Source of the DNA: Piliocolobus tephrosceles
Lineage: Eukaryota > Chordata > Mammalia > Primates > Cercopithecidae
Direction: 5' to 3'
Assembly: GCF_002776525.5 (NCBI RefSeq)
Contig: NC_045443.1
Span: 49,891,377 to 49,955,376 of the forward strand
Length of the DNA: 64,000 nt
Shown here: positions 60,901-64,000 of the stretch, one piece after another
How the letters are laid out: each line of letters starts with the position of its first letter
Numbering within the stretch: the stretch's first letter is position 1
Made by a program: the position numbers and the translations under genes
The notes under the pieces: generated by a model
What the model was told of the DNA's origin: nothing
Database searches by the model: none
The model's input: only the letters and a program-made list of their open reading frames with translations

Positions 60901-63410
60901 AAAAATACTTGAAAGGAAATGGGGACCCAAGACAGGGAATAAGAGGCCTTGGCATTGTTGGAGATCACAGGGATCCAGGCCGGAAGAGCGTACACTCAGA
61001 GGCTCCAGGAACTGCCAAGGGGAGGAATGCCCTGGTCATCCTTGAGAGATATGGAGAGGAGGAGACCTCAAAACCCCAAACACAGTAAATGGCCTGATTT
61101 TCAAACAGGAGAGATTTGGAATTCTTCAAATAAGGCTGACATCAACCTCCTCCAGACCCATAGAATGAATTCCTAAATGTGTGTGGGAGGCATGAAGCCA
61201 TCATGGGTTCCCTAAGGAAAAGTGGAACCAAGTGGATTTAATTTTCCTTCATGATTATATTAAACTGCTAAAGGTCTGCCATGGACAATGTTTGACCAAG
61301 CCTTTCATAGCATTCTTGAAAGAAGACAGAAAAATATGGTCCAGGTAAGAGTACTGTTAAGGGGATTTTAAAGTAGCTGAGGCTATTTAACCACAAATTA
61401 TTGATTAACAGACATGGAACAGTCTGTTAACAGTCCCATGGAAAATCACCACTGAAGACCCACAGGACTTTGTTTTGGGCCCTGATTGCCTTAACATGTA
61501 TATCAATGATTTACACCAGATGCTGTCAAATACCTACACTGAAAGTTTATCCCATCTGCAGATAACGCAAAGCTATGCATCACTAATACATTGGATAAAA
61601 GAATCAAGTTACTCAGAGCCCACAGAGCTCAAAATGTTGGAATGACACCACAATGGCATTTCATAGGAAAGAAAGGGAATGGTTAACTATGCCACTCAGT
61701 TTCAAAATTCAGCTACCCAAATACAGGAAGTTAGAGGAGAGTAGATGCGTGTCTCATTTGAAAGGATTTATGTGAAAACGTCCAGGAGGGGTTCTAAGAA
61801 GCCAACATTGTGAAATGACTTCTAAAACAACACATAAACTAGTGCACTATTAGGCTGCATCAATAGAAGTTTGTGTCTGGAACCTCCCTCCCCATCCCTC
61901 TATCTTCTGAATACTTTACTAAGAGCCCTGTTTCCTGAACTTCCTCACATGCCACAGATTTTTATCCTCTCATCATCGTGACTTCTAAAGGGCTGTCATG
62001 TGAAAGGCATAAGTCACATGGAAGACAACTGGATATGTGCAGCCCAGAGGGCAAAGTCAAGGGCAGAAGTCATGAGAAGGACATCTAAGTCCATGCTCTA
62101 ATAAAGTTGTTCAACAATGGCAATGCCTGCCCTAAAAAGTAGTGAGCTCCCTACCACAGGAAGTATTTGAGTAGAGGTTACATATGATAGGGATATGTCA
62201 GGGATATCATAGAAAGTGTTCTTGCACTGGATGAAAGGTTGGTGTTGAGGTCCTGCGGACCCTAAGAGTCTATGATTCTGTGGTCATTTCATGTTAAGTT
62301 CAGCCCTCTCACACTAGTCTCCAAAGCCCCCTTGTCTCCTGGAAGCCCTTCTGGATTCTTTAATCTACCCACTACTCACCTTCTACTCCAATCTGGAATC
62401 CCAGTCCCTCCTGTCTGCCCATTCCTGCTCCCTCATCCCTTGCTCCATTACAAACTGGGCAGGAGAGGGCAATATAACAGTGACAGGAGTCAGACTTTGG
62501 AGTTCAAGAGCCAGATTCAAATTCTAGCATGCTTCTTCCTAGCTATGTGACCACAAGCAAGTAATTGTGAGCCCCAGGGTCCTTGACTATAAAATGGAGA
62601 CAATAATAGTACCTGCATTATGGGGTTATTGAGAAGATTATGTTAAAAGCTTGCCCCAGTGCCTGGCCCATCAAAAGCACTTAATACGTGGAAGCTAATG
62701 TTAATTAAAGTGTTAAGGTTTTAGGCTGTGTGCGGTGGCTTATGCCTGTAATCCCAGCACTTTGGGAGGCTGAGGCAGGTGGATCACCTGAGGTCAGGAG
62801 TTCAAGACCAGCCTGGCCAACATGGCGAAATTCCATCTCTACTAAAAATACAAAAATTAGCCAGATGTGGTGGCAGGCACCTGTCGTCCCAGCTACTCCA
62901 GAGGGTGAAGCAGGAGAATCGCTTGAACCTGGGGGCAGAGGCTGCAGTGAGCCAAGACTGTGCCACTACACTTCAGCTTGGGCAACAGAGCAAAACTCCA
63001 CCTCCAAAAAAAAAAAAAGTGTCAAGATTTCATCTTCTACCAATGAGGCTGCACTGGTGAATTCAAGTCAGAACTCCATTGAAAACCTCCAGTGCTGTTT
63101 ATAATGTATGCAAACTCTCCCAGCCCATTGGCCACCTCACCATTTCATAGAGTTGCTGCAGGAAGTCAATCTCCTGGGTCAAGGTGCCCACTTTGCCATG
63201 CAAATCCATCCGGCCCATGTACGCTGCATCCACATCCTGGGGATGAGAGAGCAAGACACAGCCTCAGCCCCCAGGGATGTCACCTCCTCCCGAATCAGCC
63301 CAGTACCCTGGCAGCCAAAGGACCACCTCCCCCACCCCACTCAGCTCACCTTCTTGAGCACCACAAACTCGTTCTCCGCAGCAGTGCGCTTGTTGATTTC
63401 ATCCTCGTAC
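54933..63410 (-). CDS. KRT79: Keratin 79 (type II keratin, K79/K6L), exons 3-9; 5' end beyond window
   Basis: Type II keratin expressed in hair-follicle infundibulum and sebaceous duct (family knowledge). The window holds exon 3 (63410-63350), exon 4 (63236-63141), exon 5 (57410-57246), exon 6 (57049-56924), exon 7 (56272-56052), exon 8 (55412-55378) and exon 9 (55117-54933, ending TAG): 295 codons covering most of the rod and the tail. Exons 1 and 2 (head, start codon, coil 1A) lie to the right of 64000; at most about 240 residues are missing, judged from the human length of 535 as I recall it. The diagnostic sequences are YMGRMDLHGKVGTLTQEIDF in exon 4, where the neighbours read YMNKVELQAKV or similar, the Trp in AEAWYQTKYEELQVTAGKHG, and the short tail ending LRKTTTVKTSSRRY. 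The helix-end motif is EIATYRKLLESEESR, with Ser where the neighbours have Gly. Introns are GT-AG. Intron 4 (57411-63140) is unusually long because of repeats. Confidence 0.94.
57741..57808. repeat. Short tandem repeat, about three copies, KRT79 intron 4
   Basis: GGCCCATGGCAGGTTCACAG-like units of about 22-24 bases recur three times with small changes (GCAGGCTCACAGG and CACAGCAGGTTCACAG variants). Confidence 0.8.
58430..58600 (-). mobile_element. MIR SINE (minus orientation), KRT79 intron 4
   Basis: GAGATTAAGTAACTTGCCCC, AGATCACAAGCCAGCAAGTG and TCAAATCCCAGGAGTCTGAC are reverse MIR pieces. Confidence 0.65.
59298..59606 (+). mobile_element. Alu, KRT79 intron 4
   Basis: GGCCAGGTACAGTGGCTCAC to a GAAAAGAAAA-type tail. 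GTCAGGC occurs on both sides and may be part of the target-site duplication. Confidence 0.92.
60125..60450 (+). mobile_element. L2 LINE 3' fragment, KRT79 intron 4
   Basis: CATCAAGATCCAACTCAGAT, GTCATCTCCCTCGAAGGCTT, CTGCAGCCCTTCCAGGA and GTTCAGTAAATGTTTGTTAA follow the L2 3' consensus closely. Confidence 0.75.
61230..62285 (+). mobile_element. L3/CR1-type LINE relic, KRT79 intron 4
   Basis: An old non-LTR retrotransposon in sense orientation. A broken reverse-transcriptase reading frame survives: MYINDLHQML near 61500 and, in another frame, ADNAKL near 61558-61576 (YIND and ADDTKL in the family). The 3' part keeps AGTAGTGAGCTCCCTACCAC, GGAAGTATTTGAGTAGAGGT and AGAGTCTATGATTCTGTG, the family's 3' end as I recall it. 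Frame breaks make it non-coding. A weaker match may extend left to about 61000. Confidence 0.8.
62465..62706 (+). mobile_element. MIR SINE, nearly full length, KRT79 intron 4
   Basis: GAGTTCAAGAGCCAGATTCA, CTAGCTATGTGACCACAAGC, CTATAAAATGGAGACAATAA and GCCCCAGTGCCTGGCCCATC cover the MIR consensus. Confidence 0.85.
62723..63016 (+). mobile_element. Alu with target-site duplication, KRT79 intron 4
   Basis: GGCTGTGTGCGGTGGCTTAT to an A-run. AAGTGTTAAGGTTTT before and AAGTGTCAAGATTTC after are a slightly diverged duplication. The Alu lies about 125 bases from exon 4. Confidence 0.92.
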
Positions 63411-64000
63411 CTGTTACACATGGGAGACTCAGGCCAGGCTCAGCCTGGCTCTGCCTTTCAGGCATGGGACCTACTCAGCTTTATGGAAGCCCTGATGGGT
63501 CGCTCACTGGTCAAGAACAACTCTGGGGAGCAGTTCTTCAATGTAGCCAACCAGTGAAGAAATGTGGGGTCTGCCTTGATTCAAACATTCCCTCTCCCCA
63601 CCCCATTTTAGGGAAAGAGGCACAGAACTTGTGCAGTAGTATGGCAATCAAGAGCTGCCATCTCTTTGGATCCAAGCCCTTAGGAGGCTTTAGAGGGACA
63701 AGTGAAGATGTGTCAACAGTGGCTGACCTTTACCGTCACTTTCAGCAACACGGTGTCATTCAAACCAGCTAACTCCTCCCCAACCACTTTCGATGAGATT
63801 TTAAGGTTTAGAAATTGTCATGGTCGATTTATGCAAAAAGTCATTTTTAAATGTGCCTTAAAGTTATAAATATACATATCAACCAATTATAATATATAAA
63901 CCTTATTTGGAGCTTGAGTCAAACAAGCCGTATTTTTTAAAGTTATGACGTGTATGGGACCACTGGAAATTCAAAACCGGCTGGATATTTCATTATATTG

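Overview
The window is vertebrate nuclear DNA from a primate. It is rich in Alu elements, including one AluY-type copy at about 34.49-34.80 kb and a 5'-truncated L1PA-type insertion at 11.9-12.2 kb. It carries four type II keratin genes in the order and orientation of the human chromosome 12q13 keratin cluster: KRT76, KRT3, KRT4 and KRT79, all on the minus strand. The proteins are very close to, but differ at many positions from, the human proteins as I remember them. A catarrhine primate, perhaps an Old World monkey, fits best, but the species cannot be fixed from this sequence alone.

Layout from low to high coordinates. 1-1.3 kb: no gene recognised. 1.34-10.7 kb: KRT76, complete, nine exons. 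10.7-23.0 kb: intergenic, with L2, MIR, Alu, an L1 inside a MER5-like element, and an RPS28 processed pseudogene split by an Alu. 23.0-29.4 kb: KRT3, complete, nine exons. 29.4-40.0 kb: intergenic, with Alus, L2s and a (GGAT)n minisatellite. 40.0-47.5 kb: KRT4, complete, nine exons, with an L1 3' end and an Alu in intron 3. 47.5-54.5 kb: intergenic, with a solo MaLR-type LTR inserted in a MIR. 54.5-64.0 kb: KRT79 exons 9 to 3; exons 1 and 2 lie beyond the right edge. KRT79 intron 4 (5.7 kb) holds a well-preserved L3/CR1-type LINE relic, an L2 and two Alus.

All four genes share the type II keratin exon plan. Exons 3 to 8 measure 61, 96, 165, 126, 221 and 35 bp in every gene, and every intron in the window is GT-AG. 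Each reading frame is open across all exons present. The products are basic intermediate-filament proteins that pair with acidic type I keratins encoded elsewhere. From family knowledge: KRT76 (masticatory epithelium) and KRT3 (cornea) pair with keratins of the K10/K12 kind, KRT4 (mucosal stratified epithelium) with K13, and KRT79 is a hair-follicle/sebaceous duct keratin. The genes do not form an operon; each has its own promoter and poly(A) signal.

I did not find a new kind of biological system. The observations most worth checking are: a recent 63-bp in-frame tandem duplication in the KRT76 tail; a KRT76-specific 4-residue head deletion; near-identity of the 3' part of exon 1 between KRT76 and KRT3, next to a diverged exon 2 (possible gene conversion); a shared AACACACCT promoter block about 100-115 bp upstream of the TATA box in three paralogs; a NAGNAG acceptor in KRT76; and a 107-bp inverted repeat in KRT76 intron 1.
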